DNA from: Marinobacterium nitratireducens
GTDB lineage: Bacteria; Pseudomonadota; Gammaproteobacteria; Pseudomonadales; Balneatricaceae
Reading direction: 5' to 3'
NCBI RefSeq assembly: GCF_014645375.1
Contig: NZ_BMLT01000004.1
Coordinates: 186,001-250,000, forward strand
Length of the DNA stretch: 64,000 nt
Shown here: positions 17,068-25,675 of the stretch, in pieces
How positions within the stretch are numbered: the stretch's first letter is position 1
Layout of the letters: the number at the start of each line of letters is the position of its first letter
Translations under genes and position numbers: made by a program
The notes under the pieces: generated by a model
Databases searched by the model: none
Seen by the model: only the letters and a program-made list of their open reading frames with translations
Told to the model about the DNA's origin: nothing

Positions 17068-17105
17068 AAAAAAAACAAAAAAAAGGCGGGCCCGTCGGGC
17101 CCGCC
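17068..17105 (-). terminator. Intrinsic terminator (minus strand)
   Basis: GGCGGGCCC at 17085-17093 pairs with GGGCCCGCC at 17097-17105; on the minus strand the stem is followed by a run of mostly T (17068-17084 read as A-rich on the plus strand). A classic rho-independent terminator. It ends a minus-strand transcript that begins between it and the htpG terminator, pointing to a small gene or RNA at 17110-17400. Confidence 0.8.
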
Positions 17106-17126
17106 TGGTGATGTCACAGTCGTGGC

Positions 17127-17360
17127 TTAACGGTCTGTCCGCCCGAGCGTCTGCTCTGAGGTGATACCCTCCTGCCGTGCCGGAGCGAACGCAGCGAAGG
17201 GGCGCTGCGCTCGGCCACACAGTTGCAGTCGGGACGCGTTGATGGTTCGTTGGATACCGGACATCATTGTCAAAATCATCGGGAATGTTGAGGTGTTACT
17301 CTGGCGAGTGTCACCCATTTCTCGCCCAATTACCAGATACCCGCAGCAAAGATTTTTCAT
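17127..17360 (-). other. Possible small gene or RNA between two terminators
   Basis: The 370 bases between the htpG terminator and the terminator at 17085-17105 contain a 77-codon reading frame on the minus strand, starting MKNLCCGYLVIGRE. I do not recognise the product. Its last third is Arg/Ala-rich over the repeat-like stretch CTTCGCTGCGTTCGC, which argues against a conserved protein. The independent downstream terminator suggests a transcript, so a small RNA is equally possible. No promoter was identified. Confidence 0.25.
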
Positions 17361-17420
17361 AACGATCGCCGCACCCGAGGATCTCCGGCAAGGCCGTTTC
17401 CAGACCTGCCGCGCAGATCG

Positions 17421-17451
17421 AAAAAGCCGCGGACGGCGAACCGTCCGCGGC
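17421..17451 (-). terminator. Intrinsic terminator of htpG
   Basis: GCCGCGGACGG at 17426-17436 pairs perfectly with CCGTCCGCGGC at 17441-17451 around a four-base loop. On the minus strand the stem is followed by TTTTT (17421-17425). It lies 26 bases past the htpG stop. Confidence 0.92.
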
Positions 17452-17476
17452 TTGTCGGGCGAAGCCGGTAACGCGA

Positions 17477-19396
17477 TTACTGGCTGAGTTCGAGCAGCAG
17501 CTTGTTGAGGCGCGCCACATAGGCGGCCGGATCGTCGAGCTGCCCGCCAGCGGAAAGGCCCGCCTGATCGAAGATCACCAGCGCCAGCTCACCGAAACGA
17601 TCCTCGTCGACTTCGTTGTCGAGCTTGCGGATCAGCGGGTGCTGCGGATTGATCTCGAACGTCGGCTTGGACTCCGGCACCGGCTGACCGGCCGCTTCCA
17701 TGATGCGACGCATCTGCGCGCCCATATCGTAGCTGCCCAGCACCAGGCAGGCCGGGGAATCGGTCAGGCGGTGGGTGATGCGCACATCCGATACCTTGTC
17801 GCCCAGCGTGGTCTTGAGACGCTCGACCAGGCCCTCGAATTCCTTCGCGGTCTCTTCCTGGGCTTTCTTTTCCTCTTCGTTCTCGACCTCGCCGAGGTCC
17901 AGCTCGCCCTTGGTCACATCCTGGAACGACTTGCCGTCGTAGTCGAACAGGTGGCTCATCATCCACTCGTCGACGCGATCGGTCAGCAGCAGCACCTCGA
18001 TGCCCTTCTTGCGGAAGATTTCCAGGTGCGGGCTGTTCTTGGCGGTGTTGTAGGAATCGGCGACGACGTAGTAGATCTTGCCCTGGCCTTCCTGCATGCG
18101 ACCGATATAGTCGTCCAGGCTGACGGTCTGCTCGGCGTTGCCGGTGTGGGTCGAGGCGAAACGCAGCAGCTTGAGCACCTTTTCACGGTTGCCCTGATCT
18201 TCCGCCGGGCCTTCCTTGAGCACCTCGCCGAATTCCTTCCACACCGCCTGGTATTTCTCGGCGTCGTTCTTGGCCAGCTTGGTGAGCATGTCGAGGGCGC
18301 GCTTGGTCAGGGCCGCGCGCAGCTTGTCGACCTGCGGATCCTTCTGCAGGATCTCGCGCGAGACGTTCAGCGACAGGTTGTTGGAATCGACCACGCCCTT
18401 GATGAAGCGCAGGTACAGCGGCAGGAATTCGTCCGCCTGATCCATGATGAAGACACGCTGGATGTAGAGTTTCAGGCCCCGCGGCGCTTCGCGGTTCCAC
18501 AGATCGAACGGTGCTTTCTCCGGCAGATACAGCAGCGAGGTGTATTCGAGGTTGCCCTCGACCTTGCTGTGGTTCCAGCTCAGCGGATCGCTGAAGTCGT
18601 GCGAGATGTGCTTGTAGAACTCGCGGTACTCGTCATCGCTGATTTCGTTCTTGGCGCGGCTCCAGAGCGCGGTGGCGCTGTTGACGGTCTCGTCCTGCGG
18701 CTCCGCCTTGGCCTTCTCCTCGCCCTCTTCGCCTTCGAACTCTTCCGCGTCTTTCTGCATGACCACCGGCAGCGCGATATGGTCGGAATACTTGCGCACC
18801 AGCGAACGCAGGCGCCAGCCGTTGGCGAACTCCTCTTCACCTTCTTTCAGGTGCAGCACGATACGGGTGCCGCGCTCGGGCTTGTCCAGGGTGGCGATGG
18901 TGAATTCCCCCTCGCCCGCCGAGGACCAGTGCACACCCTCGGCCGCCGGCAGGCCGGCACGACGGGTGAAGACATCGACCCGGTCGGCGACGATGAACGC
19001 CGAGTAGAAACCGACGCCGAACTGACCGATCAGCTGGCTGTCCTTCTGCTGATCGCCGGTCAGCTGCGACAGGAAGCTGGAGGTGCCGGACTTGGCGATG
19101 GTGCCCAGGTGGTCGACGACATCCTGGCGGCTCATGCCGATGCCGTTGTCTTCGATGGTGACGGTCTTCGCTTCTTCGTCGAAGCTGACGCGGATCTTGA
19201 GATCACCGTCGTTCTCGTAGAGGTCGGCGTGGGACAGCGCCTCGAAACGCAGCTTTTCCGCCGCATCGGAGGCGTTGGAAATCAGCTCGCGCAGGAAGAT
19301 TTCCTTGTTCGAATACAGAGAGTGAATCATCAGGTGCAGCAGCTGCTTCACCTCTGTCTGAAAACCGAGAGTCTCTTTCTGGGTTTCGATGCTCAT
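17477..19396 (-). CDS. htpG: Molecular chaperone HtpG (Hsp90)
   Basis: A 639-residue Hsp90 homologue of normal length. The N-terminal ATPase carries the GHKL motifs: [14 protein letters not shown] (catalytic Glu/Asn region), [12 protein letters not shown], and [12 protein letters not shown] short acidic Glu-rich linker (~215-235) leads to the middle domain ([21 protein letters not shown], and [11 protein letters not shown] with the catalytic-loop Arg). The C-terminal dimerisation domain follows. Cytosolic ATP-dependent chaperone, usually heat-induced; no sigma-32 promoter was resolved by eye. Monocistronic, with a clear terminator downstream. Confidence 0.97.
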   Translation of the reverse strand: MSIETQKETLGFQTEVKQLLHLMIHSLYSNKEIFLRELISNASDAAEKLRFEALSHADLYENDGDLKIRVSFDEEAKTVTIEDNGIGMSRQDVVDHLGTIAKSGTSSFLSQLTGDQQKDSQLIGQFGVGFYSAFIVADRVDVFTRRAGLPAAEGVHWSSAGEGEFTIATLDKPERGTRIVLHLKEGEEEFANGWRLRSLVRKYSDHIALPVVMQKDAEEFEGEEGEEKAKAEPQDETVNSATALWSRAKNEISDDEYREFYKHISHDFSDPLSWNHSKVEGNLEYTSLLYLPEKAPFDLWNREAPRGLKLYIQRVFIMDQADEFLPLYLRFIKGVVDSNNLSLNVSREILQKDPQVDKLRAALTKRALDMLTKLAKNDAEKYQAVWKEFGEVLKEGPAEDQGNREKVLKLLRFASTHTGNAEQTVSLDDYIGRMQEGQGKIYYVVADSYNTAKNSPHLEIFRKKGIEVLLLTDRVDEWMMSHLFDYDGKSFQDVTKGELDLGEVENEEEKKAQEETAKEFEGLVERLKTTLGDKVSDVRITHRLTDSPACLVLGSYDMGAQMRRIMEAAGQPVPESKPTFEINPQHPLIRKLDNEVDEDRFGELALVIFDQAGLSAGGQLDDPAAYVARLNKLLLELSQ

Positions 19397-19504
19397 GGAT
19401 TGCTAGGCCCTTGTTCTGCAACAGTTTCGGGGTAAAAAAAGCGTTGAAACAGAAGATGGGGCCGGCGTCGGGGAATTCAACCCCCCGACAACAGGAACCT
19501 GAAA

Positions 19505-20224
19505 TCAGTGCGCGTCGTCAGCCTCGGCGCTCAGCATCAGCGAGTTGAGGGTCGAGGATGAAAACTCGCGCCGGTACAGCACGTAGACCACGGTGGTCGA
19601 GGCCAGCATGAACAGCCCGGGATGGATGAACCAGCCCAGCACCGCGAGACAGAAATAATAGGTGCGCAGACCGATATTGAAGTTGTTGGCCGCCAGTGAG
19701 GTCATCTTGGCGATACGGGCGGCGTGCGCCTCGAGGCGCTGGTCGGAAAAGGCCTCGCCCGGCAGCGGCGCACCGCCGACCATCACCGAGACGAAGCCGT
19801 ACTGGCGCAGGCTCCAGGTGAACTTGAAGAAGGCATAGACGAACAGCACCAGCAGCAGCAGCAGCTTGAATTCCCACTCCCCCGCCCCGGTGGGATAGGC
19901 GAAGGGAATTTCGGACACGATGCTGATCGCCTTGTCCTTGGCGCTGAGCAGCGTCATCAGACCGGCCAGAATCAGCATGGTGGTGGAAGCGAAAAAGGCC
20001 ACGGTGCGCTCGAGGTTGGCGATGGCGCTGGTGTCCGGAATGCGGTTCTCGCGCATCAGCATGTGTCGCATCCATTCCAGCCGGTACAGGTGCATCACGC
20101 TGGCAAGACAGGCGGTGGTCTTGCTCTTGACCCGCGAGTAGTACATGTAGCCGCGAAAACAGACCACGAACCAAACCATCGCCACCAGATGCGGCCAGTG
20201 GTCCATGACGAATCCCTGTACCAT
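19505..20224 (-). CDS. DUF599 family membrane protein
   Basis: A 239-residue integral membrane protein with four hydrophobic segments (about 13-30, 78-98, 120-140 and 195-220), matching DUF599. The family-like stretch RTYYFCLAVLGWFIHPG is present. Function is unknown. Start: ATG at 20224; an in-frame ATG six codons later is equally possible. Transcribed separately from htpG and selO. Confidence 0.8.
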   Translation of the reverse strand: MVQGFVMDHWPHLVAMVWFVVCFRGYMYYSRVKSKTTACLASVMHLYRLEWMRHMLMRENRIPDTSAIANLERTVAFFASTTMLILAGLMTLLSAKDKAISIVSEIPFAYPTGAGEWEFKLLLLLVLFVYAFFKFTWSLRQYGFVSVMVGGAPLPGEAFSDQRLEAHAARIAKMTSLAANNFNIGLRTYYFCLAVLGWFIHPGLFMLASTTVVYVLYRREFSSSTLNSLMLSAEADDAH

Positions 20225-20264
20225 CGATTGCGTCCCTCTAGACCGGAAAGGCCGCTATTGTAGT

Positions 20265-20343
20265 GGAGATGAGCCGTAGGAGCGACGCCCCGTCGCGAAT
20301 GCCGAAGGTGCCAACCCTATTCGCCGCGAGGCACGGCTCCTCC
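20265..20343. repeat. Short intergenic REP-like repeat
   Basis: GAGCCGTAGGAGCGACGCC... and ...GCGAGGCACGGCTCC form an imperfect inverted repeat filling the space between the DUF599 gene and selO. Related GGGCTCCTAC-type sequences recur at about 60905-60930 and 62815-62835, so it is a member of an interspersed family. Confidence 0.5.
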
Positions 20344-20348
20344 GCGTT

Positions 20349-21812
20349 TCAGGACGAACAGGTCAGACAGATGGCGCCGGCCCAGTCCGGCGGCTCGCCG
20401 GCGAAGCGCTCGAACTCCGGCAGCTCGTCAAAGGGCCGGCGCAGCAGCGTCAGCAGCGCGTTGACCGGCGAGAAGTCGCCCTGATGCGCGGCACGTATCG
20501 CCTCCTCGGCCATATAGTTGCGCAGCAGGTACTTCGGGTTGACGCCGCGCATCCGCGCCCGACGCTGCGCGAAGTCGACAGTTTCCCGTGAAAGCCGCTC
20601 GCGGTACTGCAGCAGCCAGTCGGTAAGGCGCGACGGATCCGGCCACAGCTCCATCAGCACGGCGATCGAGGCATCACCGCCGTCGAAGTCGCACAGGCGA
20701 CGGAAAAAGCGCGTCATATCGATGCGCTGCTCGGCGAGCAGGGATTTGAGACTGTCCACCAGCGCGGCATCCCCTGCCTCGACCTGTGCCAGGCCTAGAC
20801 GGTCGCGAAAGCGTGCCAGCTCATGGCTTTCGTAGAGCGAGGTGAAACGCTGCAGCTCGGCCTCCAGCGCTTCACGCTCGACCAGCGGCAGCAGCGCCTG
20901 GCCGAGGCACGCCAGATTCCAGAGAACGACCCCGGGCTGGCCTCGGAAGACATAGCGCCCTTCGTGGTCGTTCTGATTGCTGACATAGTCCGGGCGGTAC
21001 TGGTCGAGGAAGGTGTAGGGACCGTAGTCGAAGGTTTCCCCGAGCAGCGACATGTTGTCGGTGTTCAGCACGCCATGCACGAAGCCGTAGGCCTGCCACC
21101 GCGCCACCAGTGCGGCGGTGGTGTCGATCACCCGGGCGAACATCGCCCGGTAGGGGTTCTCTTCGCCGGCCAGATCCGGAAAGTAACGCTCGATGCAGTA
21201 GTCCGCCAGCAGCCTTAGGTCGTCATGCATGTTGCGATAGTAGAAGTGCTCGAAATGGCCGAAGCGAATATGACAGCGACTGACCCGCAGCAGCATGGCG
21301 CAGGGCTCCATGCCCTCGCGCATGGTGTAGTCGTCGCTGCCCACCAGGCAGAGACCGCGGGTGGTGGCGATTCCCAGCCCGTGCATCGCCTCTCCGGCCA
21401 GGTACTCCCGAATACTGGAGCGCAGTACCGCGCGACCGTCGCCGAAGCGGGAAAAGGCAGTTTTGCCGGCCCCCTTCAGATGCAGATCCCAGCGCTCGCC
21501 GGCATCGTTCACCACCTCTCCGAGCAGCAGCCCGCGGCCGTCGCCTAGGGCCGGATTGTAGACGCCGAACTGGTGCCCGGTGTATTTCATCGCCAGCGGC
21601 TCGCTTCCGGGCAGCAGCTCACTGCCGCCGAAGTAGCGCGCCAGCGCCTCGGGCTGCACGGCGCAGGGATCGAGGTCGAGCAGCGCCGCCACCTCCGGAT
21701 TGAAGCTGATCAGGTGCGCCCCTTTCAGCGCGCGGGGCTCGACCCGCTGGTAGAAATGCTCCGGCAGACGGGTATAGCTGTTGTCGAAGTTGAGGGATTC
21801 CAGGGTACGCAT
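20349..21812 (-). CDS. selO: Protein adenylyltransferase SelO (YdiU)
   Basis: A 487-residue pseudokinase-fold AMPylator. Visible family features: YTGHQFGVYNPALGDGRG, the nucleotide-binding DLHLKGAGKTAFSRFGDG, RSSIREYLAGEAMHGLGI, GVLNTDNMSLLGETFDYGP (metal-binding Asn/Asp) and the C-terminal CLTCSS. SelO transfers AMP to Ser/Thr/Tyr of redox proteins under oxidative stress. The ATG at 21812 was chosen because the conserved sequence MRTLESLNFDNSY starts there; an ATG ten codons upstream is in frame. Codes alone. Confidence 0.93.
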   Translation of the reverse strand: MRTLESLNFDNSYTRLPEHFYQRVEPRALKGAHLISFNPEVAALLDLDPCAVQPEALARYFGGSELLPGSEPLAMKYTGHQFGVYNPALGDGRGLLLGEVVNDAGERWDLHLKGAGKTAFSRFGDGRAVLRSSIREYLAGEAMHGLGIATTRGLCLVGSDDYTMREGMEPCAMLLRVSRCHIRFGHFEHFYYRNMHDDLRLLADYCIERYFPDLAGEENPYRAMFARVIDTTAALVARWQAYGFVHGVLNTDNMSLLGETFDYGPYTFLDQYRPDYVSNQNDHEGRYVFRGQPGVVLWNLACLGQALLPLVEREALEAELQRFTSLYESHELARFRDRLGLAQVEAGDAALVDSLKSLLAEQRIDMTRFFRRLCDFDGGDASIAVLMELWPDPSRLTDWLLQYRERLSRETVDFAQRRARMRGVNPKYLLRNYMAEEAIRAAHQGDFSPVNALLTLLRRPFDELPEFERFAGEPPDWAGAICLTCSS

Positions 21813-21889
21813 GGGAGACTCGCTCGGGTACGGGTTGAACAACCCCTATACCCTAGCATTTTAATCAACTATAGACAGCAGTCTGCAGT

Positions 21890-22043
21890 GGTAAGTGGTA
21901 AGTCACCGCCAGGGATGGTGGCTGTGCTGGCAACGCAGGAGCGGTTGTCAGTAGGTAAGTGGTAAGTGGTAAGTGGTAAGTGGTAAGTGGTAAGTGGTAA
22001 ACGATATGATAGCCGGCTTACGACTCACGACTTACCACTTACC
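21890..22043. repeat. GGTAAGT heptamer repeats with a 15-bp inverted repeat at a start codon
   Basis: GGTAAGT occurs twice at 21890-21903 and 6.7 times without a break at 21954-22000. The stretch GGTAAGTGGTAAGTC at 21890-21904 is exactly complementary to GACTTACCACTTACC at 22029-22043, which ends one base before the ATG of the DUF3301 gene. The repeat therefore occupies the place where a ribosome-binding site should be, and a transcript crossing it could form a hairpin there. Confidence 0.9.
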
Positions 22044-22044
22044 C

Positions 22045-22362
22045 ATGTACTTCGACCTCAAGGATCTTTTTTGGCTCAGCCTGATCGTGCTGATCGGGCT
22101 GCACTGGTGGCAGGGACAGCGGGTCAAGGAAGTCGCGCTGCGCGCTACCCGCCGCCACTGCGAGGAACTGGACCTGCAGCTGCTCGACGACAGCATCGGC
22201 CTGCGTGCCATCTGGCTGAAGCGGGACGCCTCCGGCCGCCTGCGCTGGTGGCGGTCGTACAACTTCGAGTTCACCTCCAGCGGCGACGACCGCTACCGTG
22301 GCCGTGTCGTCACGCTCGGCGATCGGGTAGAATCCATACTGGTACCACCGCACCGCATCTGA
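22045..22362 (+). CDS. DUF3301 family protein
   Basis: A 105-residue protein: one N-terminal membrane segment (LFWLSLIVLIGLHWW, ~7-22), then RVKEVALRATRRHCEELDLQLLDDS, a cytoplasmic part characteristic of DUF3301. Function unknown. The start at 22045 matches the family N-terminus (MYFDLKDL). It has no ribosome-binding site, because heptamer repeat sequence extends to within one base of the ATG; an in-frame ATG at 21994 lies inside the repeats. It heads a likely operon with the truncated globin and a membrane protein. Confidence 0.7.
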   Translation: MYFDLKDLFWLSLIVLIGLHWWQGQRVKEVALRATRRHCEELDLQLLDDSIGLRAIWLKRDASGRLRWWRSYNFEFTSSGDDRYRGRVVTLGDRVESILVPPHRI

Positions 22363-22393
22363 CCTCACTTCCGTTACGGTTTCAGTCCTCACC

Positions 22394-22810
22394 ATGCAGA
22401 TTTCCGAGCCCGGCCAGCGCCAGTACGGCGATGGCGACACATCATTTCTCGCCGCCGGCGGCGAGGCCGGCATCGCCCGTCTGGCGGATGCCTTTTACGA
22501 CCAGATGGAGCGTTTGCCGGAGGCAGCGGCCATTCGCGCCATGCACCCGGAGGACCTCAGCGAGTCCCGCGACAAGCTGAGCCGCTTTCTCTGCGGCTGG
22601 CTCGGGGGCCCGCGCCGCTATCGCGAAAAATACGGGCCGATCAGCATTCCGGCGGCCCACGCCCATCTGGCCATCGGCAGCAGCGAGCGCGACGCCTGGC
22701 TGCTGTGCATGCGCAGGGCCCTCGAGCAGCAGCCCTGGCCCCAGGACTTCAGGGATTACCTGCTGCGGGCGCTCAGCGTCCCGGCCGAGCGGTGCCGCAA
22801 TCGTGAATGA
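22394..22810 (+). CDS. Group II truncated hemoglobin
   Basis: A 138-residue 2-on-2 globin. ARLADAFYDQMERL is the B-helix region, FLCGWLGGPRRYREKYG the E helix with its group II Trp-Gly pattern, and PAAHAHLAIG contains the proximal-His F region (His in AHLAI). Family roles are oxygen, NO or redox chemistry. The C-terminal residues overlap the next gene's start by eight bases, so the two are translationally coupled. The physiological partner is unknown. Confidence 0.85.
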   Translation: MQISEPGQRQYGDGDTSFLAAGGEAGIARLADAFYDQMERLPEAAAIRAMHPEDLSESRDKLSRFLCGWLGGPRRYREKYGPISIPAAHAHLAIGSSERDAWLLCMRRALEQQPWPQDFRDYLLRALSVPAERCRNRE

Positions 22811-24140
22811 AACGACCGCCGGCCGCCGCGGACCGTCGCTGCGCCGGCACTGGCCGACCGGCAGCCTCGCCGGATGGCTGTTACTGTTCACCGCTCTTTT
22901 TTCACTGCTCAGTGCCCTGACCGGCCTGGTGCCGGCGCTCGTGCCCGGCGTGCTGGCCTGGGCTGCCGGAGCGCTGCTGTTTCGCCGCATATCCAGACTG
23001 CAGCGGGTACAGGTCGGCGTGATGCTTGCCGTCGGCCTCAGCGGCCTTATGGCCGCCGGATTCGAGGGAGATGGTCAGAATTTCGTCCTGAACGCCGTCG
23101 GCGGCAGCCAGAACCTGATTGCGATGCTGGTCGCGGTGGGTTTCCTGCGTCTGATCGCCGAAGCCGACAACAGCCTGACGCGCGCGTTGCCCCGGGGCCG
23201 CAGGGCGCTGTGGCAAACCCTGCTGGGTACCCATCTGTTCGGCGCCGCCATCAACTTTTCCGCGCTGACCATTATCGGCGACCGGCTGCACGCCGCACGC
23301 CCACTGCAGCAGGCGCAGGCGCTGGTGCTGTCGCGCGGATTCGGGCTGGCCTCGCTCTGGTCACCGATGTTCATCGCCATGGGTCTGGCGCTGACGCTCG
23401 CCCCCAGCGCCGGCCTGTTGCCGGTCAGCCTCGGCGGCCTTGCAGTGGCCGTGCCGGCCGTACTGCTGACGGGCCTGTTACTCGGACATAACGGCAAGAG
23501 CGATACCTTCGCCGGCTACCCGATGCGTAGCGATGCCCTGAAGCTGCCGCTACTGCTGGTAGCAATCGTGCTGACCGGGCATTTGCTGGCCCCGGGGCTT
23601 GCGATCACGACGCTGATTACCCTGAGTGCGCTTTCGCTGCCACTGCTGGCGCTGTCAAAACGCCAGGGCGTCGAAGCGGCCGGGAACCGCTACCGCCGGC
23701 ATATCGAGCTCGCGTTGCCCGGGATGGCCGGCGAACTGCTGCTGTTCCTCGCGGCCGGCGTGCTCACCGCCGGCATCGCGGCCTGGGTCGAGATCAGTGG
23801 ATTCGAGTTGCACCTGGCGCACTTCGGCGCCACCGAGGCGGCGGGGCTGGTCGCGCTGAGCGGCATCGCCGCCGTCATAGGCGTGCACCCGCTGATTACG
23901 CTCAGCAGCTGCGCCGGCATGCTGCTGCCGGTCGCCGACAGCCCGGAGCTGCTGGCGCTGGCCTGCCTGATGAGCTGGTCGCTCGGCGTGATCGTATCGC
24001 CCTGCTCCGGCATGCACCTGGCCATGCAGGGACGTTTCAGTATCAGCGGCTATCGGTTGATGGCGTGGAACTGGCGCTTCTGCCTGCTGCTGTTCGTGCT
24101 CGACGTCGCGGTACTGCAGCTGTTCGAGCGCTTGCTGTAA
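22803..24140 (+). CDS. Polytopic inner-membrane protein, transporter-like
   Basis: A 445-residue protein that is hydrophobic almost throughout, with about 10-12 predicted membrane segments. The start is a GTG at 22803 overlapping the globin gene. Two halves, each ending in a loop region (GLASLWSPMF and SWSLGVIVSPCSGMHLAM), resemble the two re-entrant loops of ion-transporter-superfamily permeases. Some relatives carry the unproven label 'tellurium resistance protein'. I do not assign a substrate. Convergent with the LON-domain gene ten bases downstream. Confidence 0.6.
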   Translation: MNETTAGRRGPSLRRHWPTGSLAGWLLLFTALFSLLSALTGLVPALVPGVLAWAAGALLFRRISRLQRVQVGVMLAVGLSGLMAAGFEGDGQNFVLNAVGGSQNLIAMLVAVGFLRLIAEADNSLTRALPRGRRALWQTLLGTHLFGAAINFSALTIIGDRLHAARPLQQAQALVLSRGFGLASLWSPMFIAMGLALTLAPSAGLLPVSLGGLAVAVPAVLLTGLLLGHNGKSDTFAGYPMRSDALKLPLLLVAIVLTGHLLAPGLAITTLITLSALSLPLLALSKRQGVEAAGNRYRRHIELALPGMAGELLLFLAAGVLTAGIAAWVEISGFELHLAHFGATEAAGLVALSGIAAVIGVHPLITLSSCAGMLLPVADSPELLALACLMSWSLGVIVSPCSGMHLAMQGRFSISGYRLMAWNWRFCLLLFVLDVAVLQLFERLL

Positions 24141-24149
24141 CGGAGCGCC

Positions 24150-24728
24150 TCAGTCGTCCCAGTCGATAGAGTCGTTTATCAGCTGCAGGCGCCTGCCGGG
24201 ATCTTCGCAGGCCAGCAGCTCCTGCTTGTCGTCGGCGCTGAATGGCAGCCAGTCGGCAAGGCGGAAGCCCAGGCTGACCGCGTTGCAGATTTCCTCTTCG
24301 CCGGCCAGCGGCTTGAGCGCCGGATGCTTGAGCATCTCGCGCAGCAGCATCTGCAGCGGCTCGAAACGCGGCGGCACCGCTTCGGCCTGCTCGTCCGCCA
24401 GCCAGTCGCAGCGCCCCATCAGCAGGTTGTCCGCCTCGGCCTGCACCTCGCCGATCCGCACTCTGCGCAACCCCTGCACCACGATCCCGAGCCGGTCGTT
24501 GGGCAGCGGACTGAAGTCGACGATTTCGCCGTAACCGCCGACATCGTAAAACGGTGTCTGACCGTCGACGGCCTCTTCATCCTGCCGGGTCTGCACGATC
24601 ACGAAACCCTGTCCCTGCTTGAAGGCATCGGAGACCATGCGCAGATAGCGTGGCTCGAATATCTGCAGCGGCATGCGGGTGCCGGGGAAAAGCACAACAG
24701 GCAGCGGAAACAGTGGCAGGCTGACCAT
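24150..24728 (-). CDS. LON substrate-binding-domain protein
   Basis: A 192-residue protein consisting of an ATP-dependent-protease La N-terminal (LON) domain only: SLPLFPLPVVLFPGTRMPLQIFE, RYLRMVSDAF, and later VQGLRRVRI. No AAA or protease domain follows, so it is a stand-alone member, common in Pseudomonas-like genomes, of unknown function. The ATG at 24728 matches the conserved start; the longer frame upstream is not part of the family. Confidence 0.85.
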   Translation of the reverse strand: MVSLPLFPLPVVLFPGTRMPLQIFEPRYLRMVSDAFKQGQGFVIVQTRQDEEAVDGQTPFYDVGGYGEIVDFSPLPNDRLGIVVQGLRRVRIGEVQAEADNLLMGRCDWLADEQAEAVPPRFEPLQMLLREMLKHPALKPLAGEEEICNAVSLGFRLADWLPFSADDKQELLACEDPGRRLQLINDSIDWDD

Positions 24729-24906
24729 GGGGTTCTCCGAATAGGCCGGGACGTCAACTATCAACATAGCGCAGCCAGATCCGGCTGCAATTGCGCGCAA
24801 AGCGCACGCGGACACTGACCCGGTACGCAGCAGGGGCAGGAACGGTTCGCTACCCCTGTGACCTGGTGTACCGACAGACGGTACAAGCGGAGAAACCATC
24901 AGCCCG

Positions 24907-25674
24907 TTATGAAGCGCGATGCATTGGCACTTCACCACCCAGCAGGCTGACATTGATCCTGTCGATGATGTCGTCGCTGTGCTGGTTGATAAAGAAATGC
25001 CCGCCGTCGTAAAGACGAATCCCGTCAGTTTCCACAAAGAGCTCGCGCCAGGCCAGCAGCTCGTCCCGCGTGACCAGGGTGTCCGCGTTCCCACCGAGAA
25101 TCAGCAGACGCGACGAGAGTGGCGACTCGAACCTGCCTGCATAGCTCTCGACCAGTTTGAAGTCGGCCTTGAGGATCGGCAGAACAAAGGCCATCAGCTC
25201 CTCGTTCTCCAGCACCTGCCGGGGCACCCCGGACAGCTCGCGGATCTTCTCTTTGAAGAGAGCATCCGGCAGCCTGTGAACGGGAGCACCGCGCCGCGGC
25301 AGGCAGGGCGAGCCGCTGCCGGAGGCGACAAACAGCTCCGGCAGCGGCAACTGTTCGCGCTGCAGTCGCTTCGCCAGCTCGTAGGCGATCTTGCCGCCCA
25401 TGCTGTGGCCAAAGAACGCGAACGGCTTGTCGAGCCGGGAGAGCATGTTGCCGAACAGCTCGTCCACCAGCAGGTCCATCCGGGCAAAGGGCCGCTCCCG
25501 GGCACGCTGACCGCGCCCCGGAAGCTGCACGATGACCAGCTCCAGCTGCGGATCCAGCCGGGACAGCCAGGGCAGATAGGCATTGATATCCCCGCCGGCG
25601 AAGGGGAAGCAGATCAAGCGGGCCCTCGCGGCCGGTCGGGCCTCGGGCGTGACGAAGAGCGAAGCGCTGCTCAT
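24907..25674 (-). CDS. Type II thioesterase (alpha/beta hydrolase)
   Basis: A 255-residue editing thioesterase. RLICFPFAGGDINAY is the N-terminal signature, FFGHSMGGKIAYELA holds the nucleophilic Ser (GHSMG), and YDGGHFFINQH the catalytic His; an Asp in GNADTLVT completes the triad. Type II thioesterases hydrolyse mis-primed or stalled acyl groups from ACP domains of PKS/NRPS lines. The gene starts one base after the RND transporter stop, so it is the last gene of the PKS cluster. Because the PKS lacks a TE domain, it could also take part in release. Confidence 0.88.
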   Translation of the reverse strand: MSSASLFVTPEARPAARARLICFPFAGGDINAYLPWLSRLDPQLELVIVQLPGRGQRARERPFARMDLLVDELFGNMLSRLDKPFAFFGHSMGGKIAYELAKRLQREQLPLPELFVASGSGSPCLPRRGAPVHRLPDALFKEKIRELSGVPRQVLENEELMAFVLPILKADFKLVESYAGRFESPLSSRLLILGGNADTLVTRDELLAWRELFVETDGIRLYDGGHFFINQHSDDIIDRINVSLLGGEVPMHRAS

Positions 25675-25675
25675 G

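Noticed and set aside
17639-19435. 598-codon frame opposite htpG
   Set aside because: Antisense to an unmistakable Hsp90 gene; Leu/Val-rich without motifs, length explained by high G+C.
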